From assembly GCF_000188035.1 (NCBI RefSeq), contig NZ_AEUY02000005.1, positions 744,001 to 808,000 of the forward strand: DNA of 64,000 nt, in the 5' to 3' direction. Positions 10,631 through 19,455 of the stretch are shown here, one piece after another (position 1 is the stretch's first letter; each line of letters begins with the position of its first letter). The position numbers and the translations under genes were made by a program. The notes below the pieces were generated by a model. It saw only the letters and a program-made list of their open reading frames with translations, was not told the origin of the DNA and did no database searches. This DNA comes from Streptococcus pseudoporcinus LQ 940-04. GTDB taxonomy: Bacteria; Bacillota; Bacilli; Lactobacillales; Streptococcaceae.

Positions 10631-12162
10631 TATTGACGAATGAGGTAATCGAATGCACCAATTGCAGCTGTCGCTCCAGAGCCCATTGAAATAATAATCT
10701 GTTTGTAGGCTGAATTGGTACAATCACCAGCAGCAAATATGCCAGGAACATTGGTTGCTCCATGACTATCAACGATAATCTCGCCTCGATCTGTTAGTTC
10801 AATGCCACTATCTTTAAGCCATTCCGTATTTGGCAAGAGACCAATCTGAACGAAGACCCCTTCCACATCAATGTGGGCATCGTTACCAGATTCACGATCA
10901 GTGTAATCAATGCCGGTAACCTGGTTTTGGCCGAGGATTTCTTTGGTGGCTGCATTTTTGATGATAGTAAGATTGTTTGTTTTGGCTGCGCGATCTTGAA
11001 GCACTTGATCGGCTTTAAGTTCAGGTAAGAACTCAAGAACTGTAACGTGTTTACATAAACCGGCCAAATCAAGAGCTGCCTCTAGGCCAGAGTTTCCACC
11101 GCCAATGACAGCCACATCTTTTCCTTCAAATAATGGGCCATCACAATGGGGACAATTAGTCACACCTTTAGTTCGAAGTTCTTCTTCTCCAGGAACATTC
11201 ACATTTCGCCATTTAGCACCTAGCGCTAGAATAGCCGTTTTAGCTGTTAAGACAGCTCCATTAGCTAAAGAGACTTCAATAAGCTCCTTTTTCTCAATCT
11301 TAGTTGCTAATTGTGATTTAATAATGTCAACTTTGTAAGATTTTGTGTGCTCTTCAATTTGAGCCATTAGTTGAGGACCTTCTGTATAAAGGGTACCAAT
11401 CATATTTTCAATACCGACAGTCTCCATCACTTGGCCCCCAAAGGTTTCAGCAAGAAGACCTGTTCTTAGGCCTTTACGCGCTGCATAAATTGCTGCGCTA
11501 TTACCCGCTGGACCTCCACCAACAACTAAGACATCGTAGGTTTCTTTATTAGAGAAAGCTTCTTCTGACAGAGGACCTGCAATCTTCTCCAAGAGTTGAT
11601 CAATGGTCGCACGGCCAGAATGGAAGAGTTCATTTTCAAAGAAGACAGCAGGAACAGACATAATGCCTTTTTCCTTGACTTCATCTTGGAACATGCCCCC
11701 CTCAATCATAGTATGTGAGATATTTGGGTTGAGAACAGCCATGATATTAAAGGCTTGCACGACATCTGGACAGTTGTGGCAGCTAAGGCTGGCGTAAGTT
11801 TCAAAATGCATCGGTTTCTCAATTGACTTGATACGGTCAATGATTTCCTGATCTACTTTTGGAGGTCTGCCAGATACTTGTAAAAGGGCTAAAATAAATG
11901 ATGTAAATTCATGGCCTAATGGAATACCTGCAAAAGTAACACGAGGCTCTTCTCCTTGCTTGGCAATACCAAAGCTAGGAATCCGGTCCAAGTCTGAGGA
12001 TGCAAGTGAAATATGGTCTGACATAGCAACAATTTCTTCAAGGAATTCTTGCATTTTTTTTGACTGCTCATCATCACCTAGATGAGCCAGTAACTGAATA
12101 TCAGATTCCAGCAAGTCCAAGTATTGATTGAGCTGTGTTTTTATATCTGGGCTTAATGCCAT
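10630..12162 (-). CDS. ahpF: Alkyl hydroperoxide reductase subunit F
   Basis: 510 residues. The N-terminal thioredoxin-like domain carries the redox pair Cys128/Cys131 (SCHNCPD). The thioredoxin-reductase part has the FAD motif GGGPAG (215-220), the second pair Cys337/Cys340 (NCPHC), the NADH motif GGGNSG (about 354-359) and the C-terminal FAD motif GIFAAGDCTN. It passes electrons from NADH to AhpC. It follows ahpC by 33 bp on the same strand, forming the ahpCF operon. Confidence 0.96.
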   Translation of the reverse strand: MALSPDIKTQLNQYLDLLESDIQLLAHLGDDEQSKKMQEFLEEIVAMSDHISLASSDLDRIPSFGIAKQGEEPRVTFAGIPLGHEFTSFILALLQVSGRPPKVDQEIIDRIKSIEKPMHFETYASLSCHNCPDVVQAFNIMAVLNPNISHTMIEGGMFQDEVKEKGIMSVPAVFFENELFHSGRATIDQLLEKIAGPLSEEAFSNKETYDVLVVGGGPAGNSAAIYAARKGLRTGLLAETFGGQVMETVGIENMIGTLYTEGPQLMAQIEEHTKSYKVDIIKSQLATKIEKKELIEVSLANGAVLTAKTAILALGAKWRNVNVPGEEELRTKGVTNCPHCDGPLFEGKDVAVIGGGNSGLEAALDLAGLCKHVTVLEFLPELKADQVLQDRAAKTNNLTIIKNAATKEILGQNQVTGIDYTDRESGNDAHIDVEGVFVQIGLLPNTEWLKDSGIELTDRGEIIVDSHGATNVPGIFAAGDCTNSAYKQIIISMGSGATAAIGAFDYLIRQ

Positions 12163-12195
12163 TTGTTACCTCCTTTGAAAATTTGAAGTAAATGT

Positions 12196-12759
12196 TTAAA
12201 TTTTACCAACGAGGTCAAGGCTAGGTTTTAACGTTTCAGCCCCTTCTTTCCATTTGGCTGGGCAAACTTCACCTGGATGTTGGCGAACGTACTGGGCAGC
12301 ACGGATTTTATCAATTAGTGTGCTTGCGTCACGGCCGATACCATCAGCGTTAATTTCCACCATTTGAATAATACCATCAGGGTCAATGATAAAGGTTCCG
12401 CGTTGAGCAAGACCATTTTCTTCATCCAATACCTCAAAGGCACGTGAAATGTTATGAGAAGGGTCACCAATCATTGTGTAGGTAATTGTACCCACGACAT
12501 CAGAATCGTCGTGCCATGCTTTATGTACAAAATGAGTGTCGGTGGATACAGAATAAACCTCAACATCTAATGATTTCAATGTTTCATACTGTTCTTGTAA
12601 ATCACCTAATTCAGTTGGGCAAACAAATGAGAAATCTGCAGGATAAAAACAGAAAACTGCCCATTTCCCTTTAATATCCTCAGTGCTCACCTTGACAAAT
12701 TCACCATTAACATAAGCGTCGGCTGAAAATTCAACCATTTCTTTTCCGATTAAAGACAT
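12196..12759 (-). CDS. ahpC: Alkyl hydroperoxide reductase subunit C (peroxiredoxin)
   Basis: 187 residues. Peroxidatic Cys47 in [13 protein letters not shown] and resolving Cys166 in GEVCPAKW mark a typical 2-Cys AhpC that reduces hydrogen peroxide and organic peroxides in the cytoplasm. RBS AAGGAGG. First gene of the ahpCF operon. A sigma-A promoter and an upstream PerR-like box fit oxidative-stress control. Confidence 0.97.
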   Translation of the reverse strand: MSLIGKEMVEFSADAYVNGEFVKVSTEDIKGKWAVFCFYPADFSFVCPTELGDLQEQYETLKSLDVEVYSVSTDTHFVHKAWHDDSDVVGTITYTMIGDPSHNISRAFEVLDEENGLAQRGTFIIDPDGIIQMVEINADGIGRDASTLIDKIRAAQYVRQHPGEVCPAKWKEGAETLKPSLDLVGKI

Positions 12760-12801
12760 ATAAAAACCTCCTTATTTTTATTATTTTATTTTATACTATG
12801 T

Positions 12802-12831
12802 ATTATAGGAAAAGATTTCCGAAAAGTCTAA
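12802..12831 (-). promoter_or_regulatory. ahpC promoter
   Basis: Minus strand TTAGAC (12826-12831), 18-bp spacer, TATAAT (12802-12807), about 40 bp before the ahpC ATG. Confidence 0.7.
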
Positions 12832-12894
12832 AAGAAAGCCCTTGCAATTTTGTTGAATTATCAGAAAATTAACTGGTTAATAAGCTTATTCTAA

Positions 12895-12909
12895 TTGTAA
12901 TGATTCTAA
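12895..12909 (-). promoter_or_regulatory. PerR-box-like site upstream of ahpC
   Basis: Minus strand TTAGAATCATTACAA matches the PerR/Fur 7-1-7 consensus TTATAATNATTATAA at all but two defined positions. It lies about 100 bp upstream of the predicted ahpC start, further than a simple repressor site, so direct repression is uncertain. Confidence 0.5.
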
Positions 12910-13006
12910 ACAGCCTAGTATTAAGCTTTAACAGGTTAATGAATTCTAAAAGTTTTAAATATGATTAGAAAAATTTTTTTAAAAAAAGTTCCAGGGAAAT
13001 TTTATC

Positions 13007-13035
13007 TTGACCTTTCCTTACAATTAAGGTAAAAT
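13007..13035 (+). promoter_or_regulatory. tRNA-Cys promoter
   Basis: TTGACC (13007-13012), 17-bp spacer, TAAAAT (13030-13035), 12 nt before the mature tRNA 5' end. Confidence 0.8.
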
Positions 13036-13047
13036 AGCTATTGTTGT

Positions 13048-13118
13048 GGCGGTATAGCCAAGTGGTAAGGCACGGCTCTGCAAAAGCTTGATCGTCGGTT
13101 CAAATCCGTCTACCGCCT
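13048..13118 (+). tRNA. tRNA-Cys (GCA)
   Basis: Acceptor arm GGCGGTA (13048-13054) pairs with TACCGCC (13111-13117), discriminator T. The D arm GCCAAGTGGTAAGGC is present, the anticodon loop CTGCAAA gives anticodon GCA, and the T arm is GTCGGTTCAAATCCGTC-like. 71 nt; the 3' CCA is not encoded. Confidence 0.95.
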
Positions 13119-13130
13119 TAATCATACAAA

Positions 13131-13180
13131 AATCACCCTGATTCACTTCGTAAAAACGTTGTTAAATCAGGGTTTTTATT
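13131..13180. terminator. Terminator after tRNA-Cys
   Basis: CCCTGATT (13136-13143) pairs with AATCAGGG (13165-13172), followed by TTTTT. It sits between the tRNA and a convergent operon and may serve both. Confidence 0.75.
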
Positions 13181-13227
13181 TTTAATGACAAGATAGAACA
13201 AAAGAAATAAAGGCGGTCAAAAGTAGG

Positions 13228-13851
13228 TCAAAATCGGGCTGATGGTTTTTGATTTTCACTAAGCCACCTATGAGCTGCTTTTAAACTATCTAAAGTGATG
13301 TCATGGTTTTTAACCCAATAGGAGCTCACTTGGGCATGTCTGGTTTGAAATTCACGGATAACTTTTTGGCTCTGATTGAGTGGTACAAGTGGGTCCAATC
13401 TTCCCATAGAGATAAAAACAGAAGTGTCTTCTTTACTTTCCTTTAGAGTATTTGTATCAATTGGGTACATGGGTGCAAAGAGTATTCCTCTTTTGAATGG
13501 ACTACCATCTCGTAAGAGGAGATTAATAGCCATATTTGAGCCATTTGAAAAGCCAATTAAGACGGTGTCATCAGTAGATAAATTGTGTTCTTTGATAAAT
13601 TGGAGGAGCTCCTCCATCAGTTGCTTTCCTCTTTCTTCTAGATCAAGGAGATCAAATTGCCCTTCACTATGGCGTTTAAAGAAACGTAATGCACCGTTTT
13701 CAGAGACTTGGCCACGGAGTGCTAAAACATTAGCATGTGGATTGAGGTAGGAGACAAGTGGCAATAGGCTTTCTTCATCGCCGCCAGTGCCATGAAGGAG
13801 AATAAAGAGAGGTTCTCCTTCGCGCCCTTTATGGTATCGGTAGTGTATCAT
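13228..13851 (-). CDS. Alpha/beta hydrolase (MhqD-like carboxylesterase)
   Basis: 207 residues. The N-terminal LLHGTGGDEESLLPL oxyanion region, the nucleophile elbow GFSNGS around residue 100 and a C-terminal catalytic His in VKNHDITLDSL fit the dienelactone hydrolase/phospholipase-carboxylesterase family. It is the last gene of an operon with two ring-cleaving dioxygenase-like proteins and a flavin reductase; B. subtilis MhqD, a hydrolase of the quinone-responsive mhq regulon, is the closest functional analogue. It starts 3 bp after its upstream neighbour, so is probably coupled. Substrate is unknown. Confidence 0.85.
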   Translation of the reverse strand: MIHYRYHKGREGEPLFILLHGTGGDEESLLPLVSYLNPHANVLALRGQVSENGALRFFKRHSEGQFDLLDLEERGKQLMEELLQFIKEHNLSTDDTVLIGFSNGSNMAINLLLRDGSPFKRGILFAPMYPIDTNTLKESKEDTSVFISMGRLDPLVPLNQSQKVIREFQTRHAQVSSYWVKNHDITLDSLKAAHRWLSENQKPSARF

Positions 13852-13854
13852 AAG

Positions 13855-14466
13855 CTATTCAGGTCTTTCTAGACTAAACAATTCACCAATTTTGGCATAG
13901 GTACTGCCTGCTAAACGACTTATTGGTTCTAAAGCTTCTGGTGAAATGTAGCCATCTTGGTAGATTTTTTCATCTATATGGAAATGGACAATCTGTAAGA
14001 GTAGTAAATCAGCAATAACCTGTTTTTGGTCATTAGAGATGGGAATGTGCTGAAAGAGCTTTGCTTCAAAGCGGCTTAAAGCTTCTGAAACCCCAGGGGT
14101 CTGAATACTGCTAGAATCCACTAGGGTCATACCTGTTAAAGGAAGTTCACTATGACCATAAGAGAGAGGTTTAGCAGCCTGATTAACGGCTGTCAAATTA
14201 TGGGCTGAAACACTGTGAATAACAGCTTCTTTTTGATGGATAATATTTCGGGCGGTATCTTTCAGGCGACCATTTTGACGTTGGATACTGATGGAAATGA
14301 TGGCAGGTTGGTGACTGACAATAGTATAAAAACTAAAAGGGGCTAAATTAACTTGCCCTTCCTCAGTCAGGGTTGTGACGAAGGCTATTGGTCTTGGAAT
14401 AACACTTCCAATTAAGAGTTTATAGATTTGTTGGTGAGTCAGGGTATCAGTAGCTAGTGAAATCAT
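13855..14466 (-). CDS. Flavin reductase-like FMN-binding protein
   Basis: 203 residues. IGSVIPRPIAFVTT, VNLAPFSFYTIVSHQPAII and the later HSELPLTGMTLV segment match the DIM6/NTAB flavin reductase domain that binds FMN and transfers electrons from NAD(P)H. Third gene of the detoxification operon. Likely supplies reduced flavin, or itself reduces quinones. RBS AAAGGAG. Confidence 0.85.
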   Translation of the reverse strand: MISLATDTLTHQQIYKLLIGSVIPRPIAFVTTLTEEGQVNLAPFSFYTIVSHQPAIISISIQRQNGRLKDTARNIIHQKEAVIHSVSAHNLTAVNQAAKPLSYGHSELPLTGMTLVDSSSIQTPGVSEALSRFEAKLFQHIPISNDQKQVIADLLLLQIVHFHIDEKIYQDGYISPEALEPISRLAGSTYAKIGELFSLERPE

Positions 14467-14476
14467 CGCTGCTCCT

Positions 14477-15370
14477 TTAATGTAATGGTTTTAATTGCTT
14501 GAGGAGCTCCTCCCGCCGTTTTTCATAAATTGGTGGGATCAGTAGCTCTTTTCCTAGTTGCTCCTCAGGTTCATCAATTGTTAAGCCAGGCCCTTGTGTG
14601 GCCAATTCAAAGATAACTTTTCCTGGTTCACGGAAATAAATTGACTTGAAGTACTTTCGATTACGGATTGTTGTCACATTGAAGTTTCCTTGATTAAGGT
14701 AACTTTGGTAGGCTTTTAAGCTTTCTAAATCAGAGACGTTCCAAGCCATGTGATGTACGGTGCCAGGACCGATATGACCACGTGTCTCATTACGTTTTGG
14801 TAGGTAAATAGTGTGTGCCTGGGGACCAATGGTTTCTAAAACATAGTAATCCTCATTTTCAAATGTATCAACTAGGCCTAAAACACCTTTCATAAACTGG
14901 TAGCTAGCTTCAAAATCATGTGAGTGTAAAAATAGGCCATGGAAACCAAGAATAGCAGTGGTTTGAGAAGTACCGTCAGTATTTTCTACTAAGGCTAATT
15001 CTAACTGGTGACGATCTTGGAAAAAGAGTGCACGGGTCCCAAAGAGGTCTTTTGTAACAAAGGGGACTTGAAAGTTTTCTAGTCTTTCCTGCCAAAAAAG
15101 TAGAGATCCTAATGGAATGCTAAAGAGAATACGACCTCCTTGTCCACTGCCCACTTGTCCCGGGACGTGATTTTCCCAAGGAAAGAAGGTGATTAGAGTT
15201 CCGGGATCTGCGGCTTGGTTAGCGAAATAGAGATGATAAACACTTGGGTCATCAAAATTAAGTGTTTTTTTAACGAGGCGTAATTGTAAGACATCTCTGT
15301 AAAAATCTAAGTTTTCTTGTGCATCTTCGACAATGGCACTAATATGGTGAATATGTTTAATGGTTTCCAT
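14477..15370 (-). CDS. Ring-cleaving dioxygenase, glyoxalase superfamily (MhqA/MhqO-like) 1
   Basis: 297 residues from METIKHIHH (15370), chosen because AAGGAG is correctly spaced; a longer frame runs to 15403. Two VOC/glyoxalase modules are visible. The first starts IKHIHHISAIVEDAQENLDFY with a metal-ligand His; the second (around 140-260) contains HSHDFEASYQF and GTVHHMAWNV; a Glu in VIFELATQGPG supplies the last ligand. The family includes B. subtilis MhqA/MhqO, induced by hydroquinones. It is a paralogue of the next gene upstream. Confidence 0.88.
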   Translation of the reverse strand: METIKHIHHISAIVEDAQENLDFYRDVLQLRLVKKTLNFDDPSVYHLYFANQAADPGTLITFFPWENHVPGQVGSGQGGRILFSIPLGSLLFWQERLENFQVPFVTKDLFGTRALFFQDRHQLELALVENTDGTSQTTAILGFHGLFLHSHDFEASYQFMKGVLGLVDTFENEDYYVLETIGPQAHTIYLPKRNETRGHIGPGTVHHMAWNVSDLESLKAYQSYLNQGNFNVTTIRNRKYFKSIYFREPGKVIFELATQGPGLTIDEPEEQLGKELLIPPIYEKRREELLKQLKPLH

Positions 15371-15380
15371 AATGATCTCC

Positions 15381-16343
15381 TTAATGGTGACGTTTAGTAT
15401 CAAATGGTCGTATCATCTCTTCAATGATATGACGTTTCGGTTCAAGAAATGGTGGAAGTGAAAGGGATTCCCCTAAAGTTTCATAAGGTTCATCAGTCAT
15501 AAAGCCAGGTCCGTCGGTTGAGATTTCAATTAAAATATGGCCAACACGGGAGTAAAGTGCTTGGAAATAAAAACGGTCAACAATTCCTGAACTCATGATT
15601 CCTAGACGCTCGTATTTATTTGCCCATTCTTTAATGGCTTCAGAGTCTTTGACGCGGAAAGAAACATGATGCACTTCACCATAGCCTTGAATAGCTTGTC
15701 GAGACTCTTCATCTTTACGTAAAATGACTTGTCCCCCGTGTCCTCCTGCGCCTACCTCTAAAATGGTGTAATCAGCACCTTCCTCCAGAACACGCATATT
15801 ATAAACCTGAATGAGGTAATGTTTGAAATCGTCATAGTAGCTAACCCTTATTTCAACGGGACCTAGCCCATAAATTGCTTTATCTGTTGGAACAGGGCCT
15901 TCTTTCCAGGGAGTCCCGGCTTTGATACCTTTATTGTGTTCATCAGATACAAGTTGGTAACGTTGCCCATCTTCTTCCTCAAAAGGCAGTGCTTTATGAC
16001 CAAACAAATCAATGATAGGACCATGTTTGACTCCAAAAGAATCAAATCGTTCTAAGTAGTAAGCTAAAGCAGCATCATTTGGTACGCGAAAACTAATCCG
16101 CGTAATAGCATTTGTCCCATGGAGCCCTCTTGGATTATCAGGAAAATCAAAGAAGGTCATATCAGTTCCAGCATTTCCTTTGTCATCAGCAAAAAAGGTG
16201 TGATAGGTGTGGATATCGTCTTGGTTGACTGTTTTTTTAACGAGACGCATGCCCAGAATTTCAGTAAAAAAATGATAGTTACGCTGAGCATTCTTTGTCA
16301 TTGCGGTAATATGGTGAATACCTAATAAATTTGAATTTGTCAT
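15381..16343 (-). CDS. Ring-cleaving dioxygenase, glyoxalase superfamily (MhqA/MhqO-like) 2
   Basis: 320 residues from MTNSNLLGIHH (16343), preceded by AAGGAG; the longer frame to 16427 would overlap the promoter. Two VOC modules: GIHHITAMTKNAQRNYHFF at the N-terminus, and GEVHHVSFRVKDSEAIKEW further on, with a ligand Glu in LIEISTDGPGF. It shares the layout and C-terminal PPFLEPKR-type tail with the neighbouring dioxygenase, so the pair arose by duplication. First gene of the four-gene operon. Confidence 0.88.
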   Translation of the reverse strand: MTNSNLLGIHHITAMTKNAQRNYHFFTEILGMRLVKKTVNQDDIHTYHTFFADDKGNAGTDMTFFDFPDNPRGLHGTNAITRISFRVPNDAALAYYLERFDSFGVKHGPIIDLFGHKALPFEEEDGQRYQLVSDEHNKGIKAGTPWKEGPVPTDKAIYGLGPVEIRVSYYDDFKHYLIQVYNMRVLEEGADYTILEVGAGGHGGQVILRKDEESRQAIQGYGEVHHVSFRVKDSEAIKEWANKYERLGIMSSGIVDRFYFQALYSRVGHILIEISTDGPGFMTDEPYETLGESLSLPPFLEPKRHIIEEMIRPFDTKRHH

Positions 16344-16404
16344 GATGAAACGCTCCTTTTCTTTGACAGGGAGATGTGATAGCTTATCCTGAGATGATAA
16401 TCGC

Positions 16405-16434
16405 ATTTTATCACTAGTTAGTAACAAATTGCAA
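16405..16434 (-). promoter_or_regulatory. Promoter of the dioxygenase/flavin reductase operon
   Basis: Minus strand TTGCAA (16429-16434), 18-bp spacer, TAAAAT (16405-16410). The spacer holds a dyad-like TTACTAACTAGTGA, a plausible site for a MarR-type regulator such as MhqR; no such regulator gene is in the window. Confidence 0.6.
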
Positions 16435-16445
16435 TTGATTTGCTC

Positions 16446-16474
16446 AAAAAAAGACGAAGTGTTTCGTCACTTCG
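16446..16474 (-). terminator. Antiporter operon terminator
   Basis: CGAAGTG (16455-16461) and CACTTCG (16468-16474) form the stem; on the minus strand it is followed by seven T. The antiporter stop codon (16467-16469) overlaps the stem-loop. Confidence 0.8.
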
Positions 16475-18536
16475 CGGTATGTCGATATTTAATAAGGTCG
16501 TAGGCAAAGTTGGGAGAGCTTTCGCGCAATGAATAGCTTTCCAATTCATTGACTTCATCACGTAAAGCCTGAGCTTCTTTAGCTGTTAGTTGACCTCCTT
16601 GTTCATAGTTATAAATAAATTGTCTTTCTAAATAATAGCCATGCAATCTTTCACCACTGACATCAGGAATAAAATTGGCAATGACACGTTCCACAAATAA
16701 ACCAGATTTAATTAATTCAGCTTTTTGGAGTCGTTGATTTTGTAAAAAGTCTACAAGCGATGGTGTATAGAAACCCTCCAAGTCCTCTAATGTTTCCATG
16801 ATTAGCTCAGTATTGTCTAAGTAAAGTTCTGTTAGATGGTCTCGGTTTTGTTGTGAGAGGTGAGGGCGGTTCTTAGAAGCAGTAGCTGTTAAATGATGAG
16901 GTTTTCTGAAGGAAAGGAGTTCTCGCAAAAGGTGGCGCAAGACGCGTAAAAGGACAGTGACAGTGTAACTGAAACTTGAAATAAAGCTACGGTTAACCTG
17001 TCTTTCAAGGAGTTTGATATAGTTTTGGTAGACACGGTACTCTACAATATTGATTTGCTTTTCTTTGTAGGCGTGTTCTAGCCCTTCACTTTCAATTGCC
17101 AGAATGAGCAACTGTAATTCAGCTAATTCTTCTTTGACGTTGGTGGGTTCTTGCTCCAAAATCAGATTTTCGATTCTATTATTATAGCTATCCATGACAT
17201 AATAGAGTGCTGCCTGGTTAGCTGGAGCTGTTCTGCTTTCTCTTGCCAAGCTCTGTAGGACATCTGTTAAAAGAGCAATTTTAGTCACAAGATTTTGAGA
17301 TGAGGTCATTAATGGAGCTAATTTAGGGAGAATCAACAAGCCACTCAAAAAACTTAGCAGTGTCACTGATCCGACAATGAACAATGCAATACTATTTTGA
17401 AGGCCGCTTAATTTAGGGAGCAATAAAATGATGGCTATAGAGACACTGCCTTTGACGCCAGAAATCGTTAAAAGATTAATATGTTTCCAGTATTTTCTAA
17501 TACTTTTTCGAGTTTGCAGACTTCTTATCCAAAAATAAGCAAAGATTAACAAATAACGAATAAGAAATAGAATTGCGGTAAGGGCAAAAACCAGTAAAAA
17601 GAGGGAAAGGTTGCTATAATTTGGGTTAGCAATTGCGGGGCCGGTAAATTGGGCTAATTCCATACCAAATATCATGAAGACAAGGCCATTTAACATAAAG
17701 TTTATGGTCTCCCAGATAATTGTTGTTACACGATCAACCTGTGCATCAAATAAAGTGACTTTTTTTAGCCGATTGGCTTGCATCACTCCAGCGATAACGA
17801 CTGCAATGATACCCGAAACATTTAGCATGTGGGCAACAAAGTAAACAACGAAAGGAAGTGTTAGTTCAAGGAGTAGAGCCCCGGTAACATCAGCAGCATC
17901 ATATTTTTCTAAGATAGACAAAAAGATTCTATTTAATAATGCAAAGATTATGCCAACAGCAAGGCCTCCAACAATGGAAATTAATAATTGTACCCCTGCT
18001 TTTGTCAAAGAGAAGTAGCCTGTAGTAAGAGCAATAAGGGCAAACTGAAAAGCTACTAGACCGCTAGCGTCGTTTAAAAGCCCTTCGGAAGTGAGAGTAT
18101 TTTTAACCTGATTGGGGAACTTAAAACGTTTGGCTAAGGATAAGAAGGCCACAGCATCCGTTGGCGCTAAAGAAGCCCCCATAGCAAAACACAAAGCCAG
18201 AGGTAATTCTACAGGAATTAAGGCCTTGATACTGAGTCCCATAAAAATAGTGGTTAGAAAGACAGTAGGTAGGATAAGGAATAAAACCAAATTGCGTGAC
18301 TTCAAAAAACTCTTAACATCACTTTCTTGGCCTTCACGAAAGTTTAATGGTGCAATAACAAAAGCTAAGAAAAGTTCGGGGTTTAGGATGAAAGCTTGGT
18401 TTTTACTAAAAATTCCAAAGACTATGCCAAAAAATAGCTGTATTGCTGGTAACGGAATCTGAGGAATAATGCGATTAACAACATTAGATAAGATGAGGGA
18501 AAGTAAAAAGGTAATAACAATGATAGCTATTGGCAT
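16467..18536 (-). CDS. CPA1 family cation:proton antiporter
   Basis: 689 residues. The N-terminal 400 or so residues hold about twelve hydrophobic segments. The Na+/H+ exchanger signature ALCFAMGASLAPTDAVAFLSL (about 120-140) is followed by GLLNDASGLVAF, which carries the ND ion-binding pair. A soluble cytoplasmic tail of about 280 residues follows, rich in charged helices. It likely exports Na+ or K+ for protons and helps pH and salt homeostasis. Two bases separate it from the small gene upstream. The ion is not predictable from sequence. Confidence 0.88.
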   Translation of the reverse strand: MPIAIIVITFLLSLILSNVVNRIIPQIPLPAIQLFFGIVFGIFSKNQAFILNPELFLAFVIAPLNFREGQESDVKSFLKSRNLVLFLILPTVFLTTIFMGLSIKALIPVELPLALCFAMGASLAPTDAVAFLSLAKRFKFPNQVKNTLTSEGLLNDASGLVAFQFALIALTTGYFSLTKAGVQLLISIVGGLAVGIIFALLNRIFLSILEKYDAADVTGALLLELTLPFVVYFVAHMLNVSGIIAVVIAGVMQANRLKKVTLFDAQVDRVTTIIWETINFMLNGLVFMIFGMELAQFTGPAIANPNYSNLSLFLLVFALTAILFLIRYLLIFAYFWIRSLQTRKSIRKYWKHINLLTISGVKGSVSIAIILLLPKLSGLQNSIALFIVGSVTLLSFLSGLLILPKLAPLMTSSQNLVTKIALLTDVLQSLARESRTAPANQAALYYVMDSYNNRIENLILEQEPTNVKEELAELQLLILAIESEGLEHAYKEKQINIVEYRVYQNYIKLLERQVNRSFISSFSYTVTVLLRVLRHLLRELLSFRKPHHLTATASKNRPHLSQQNRDHLTELYLDNTELIMETLEDLEGFYTPSLVDFLQNQRLQKAELIKSGLFVERVIANFIPDVSGERLHGYYLERQFIYNYEQGGQLTAKEAQALRDEVNELESYSLRESSPNFAYDLIKYRHTAK

Positions 18537-18538
18537 AA

Positions 18539-18808
18539 TTAAGATTTTTCCTGTTTATGAGATGGTTGGCTTTCATTAATATAATTATTTTTTAAAACAG
18601 CAATTTTTTGATCAATATCAGAGATATCCGCATGTTCAATTAATTTGTGACAGCGTTCTTTTTCAAGAGCAATAAGCTTCTTTTTCAATTTTTTAGCCTT
18701 TTTGATATCCTGACAGACATAATTAGCCTTTAGGCTTTCTGTGGGATAGTTGTTAATGTATTTTTGGCGCATACTTTGAATGCGATCTACTAAGTTGGTG
18801 TCAGGCAT
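18539..18808 (-). CDS. Small lysine-rich protein upstream of the antiporter
   Basis: 89 residues, not recognised. It is strongly charged and predicted helical throughout (KKAKKLKKKLIALEKERCHK at about 45-64), with no signal peptide or membrane segment. RBS GGAGAG precedes the ATG. It ends 2 bp before the antiporter gene, so the two are co-transcribed and probably translationally coupled. That placement suggests a partner or regulator of the antiporter, but this is only inference. Confidence 0.7.
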   Translation of the reverse strand: MPDTNLVDRIQSMRQKYINNYPTESLKANYVCQDIKKAKKLKKKLIALEKERCHKLIEHADISDIDQKIAVLKNNYINESQPSHKQEKS

Positions 18809-19157
18809 ATTCTCTCCTATAATGAATTGCTATTTTTTGAGTAATTCACTTTTTTATTACTTATTTCAGATGAACGAGTGTCTTTGATCAGCTAAAACAG
18901 AGTAACTTCTTTATAAAACACATTTTAGCCTAGAGAGAGGAGAAACTCAACTAAAAACCACCTTGGTGTAGTTAAACGCTTTCTATTTAATTTATTTTTA
19001 AAGTTTTAAAGGAGTTTTAATGTTTTGTCTTGACAATGTCCCTATTCTTTGTTAGACTGAGAGAGTAAATTAGTTTTTGAGTAAATATTTGTGTTTTAAC
19101 ATCTTCATTTCTCTCTAGTTTTACACAATAGCTTTATTAGAAAGGAAGTGGATGTAT
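18809..19157 (+). promoter_or_regulatory. Long upstream region and promoter of cspA
   Basis: TTGACA (19030-19035), 17-bp spacer, TAGACT (19053-19058). Transcription would start near 19065, giving a 5' UTR of about 90 nt, as expected for cold-shock mRNAs whose leader folding controls translation. A 12-codon reading frame with a good RBS (19020-19055) overlaps the promoter and is probably chance. I see nothing else in the stretch nearer the antiporter unit apart from its RBS. Confidence 0.65.
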
Positions 19158-19361
19158 ATGGCACAAGGTACAGTTAAATGGTTTAACGCTGAGAAAGGTT
19201 TCGGTTTTATCTCAACTGAGGAAGGTCAAGATGTCTTCGCACATTTTTCAGCAATTCAGTCTGATGGTTTCAAAACTTTAGATGAAGGTCAAAAGGTTGA
19301 ATTTGATGTTGAAGAAGGTCAACGTGGCCCTCAAGCAGTGAATATCACTAAATTATCTTAA
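19158..19361 (+). CDS. cspA: Cold-shock protein
   Basis: 67 residues from [13 protein letters not shown]1 KGFGFI and RNP2 VFAHF are the nucleic-acid-binding motifs of the single OB-fold cold-shock domain. Acts as an RNA chaperone or single-strand-binding protein. A second ATG two codons upstream (19152) is nearer the AGGAAG Shine-Dalgarno, so the start could be either; the family start favours 19158. Stands alone with its own terminator. Confidence 0.95.
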   Translation: MAQGTVKWFNAEKGFGFISTEEGQDVFAHFSAIQSDGFKTLDEGQKVEFDVEEGQRGPQAVNITKLS

Positions 19362-19384
19362 TCAGTAATGAAAAATAGATAAAG

Positions 19385-19413
19385 AAAAGGCAGATTAATT
19401 TCTGTCTTTTTTT
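19385..19413 (+). terminator. cspA terminator
   Basis: AAAAGGCAGA pairs with TCTGTCTTTT (one G-U) and continues into a T-run. Confidence 0.8.
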
Positions 19414-19455
19414 GTCCCTGTAAGAACATAAGAGATACTTTTAGTGAACAAAGAT

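Noticed and set aside
13215..13232. CtsR-like pair GGTCAAA...GGTCAAA
   Set aside because: The heptads are 4 bp apart rather than 3 and lie at the 3' end of an operon, not at a promoter.
19020..19055. 12-codon frame with a good RBS upstream of cspA
   Set aside because: It overlaps the TTGACA/TAGACT promoter of cspA, so it would not be in the cspA mRNA; no homologue is apparent.
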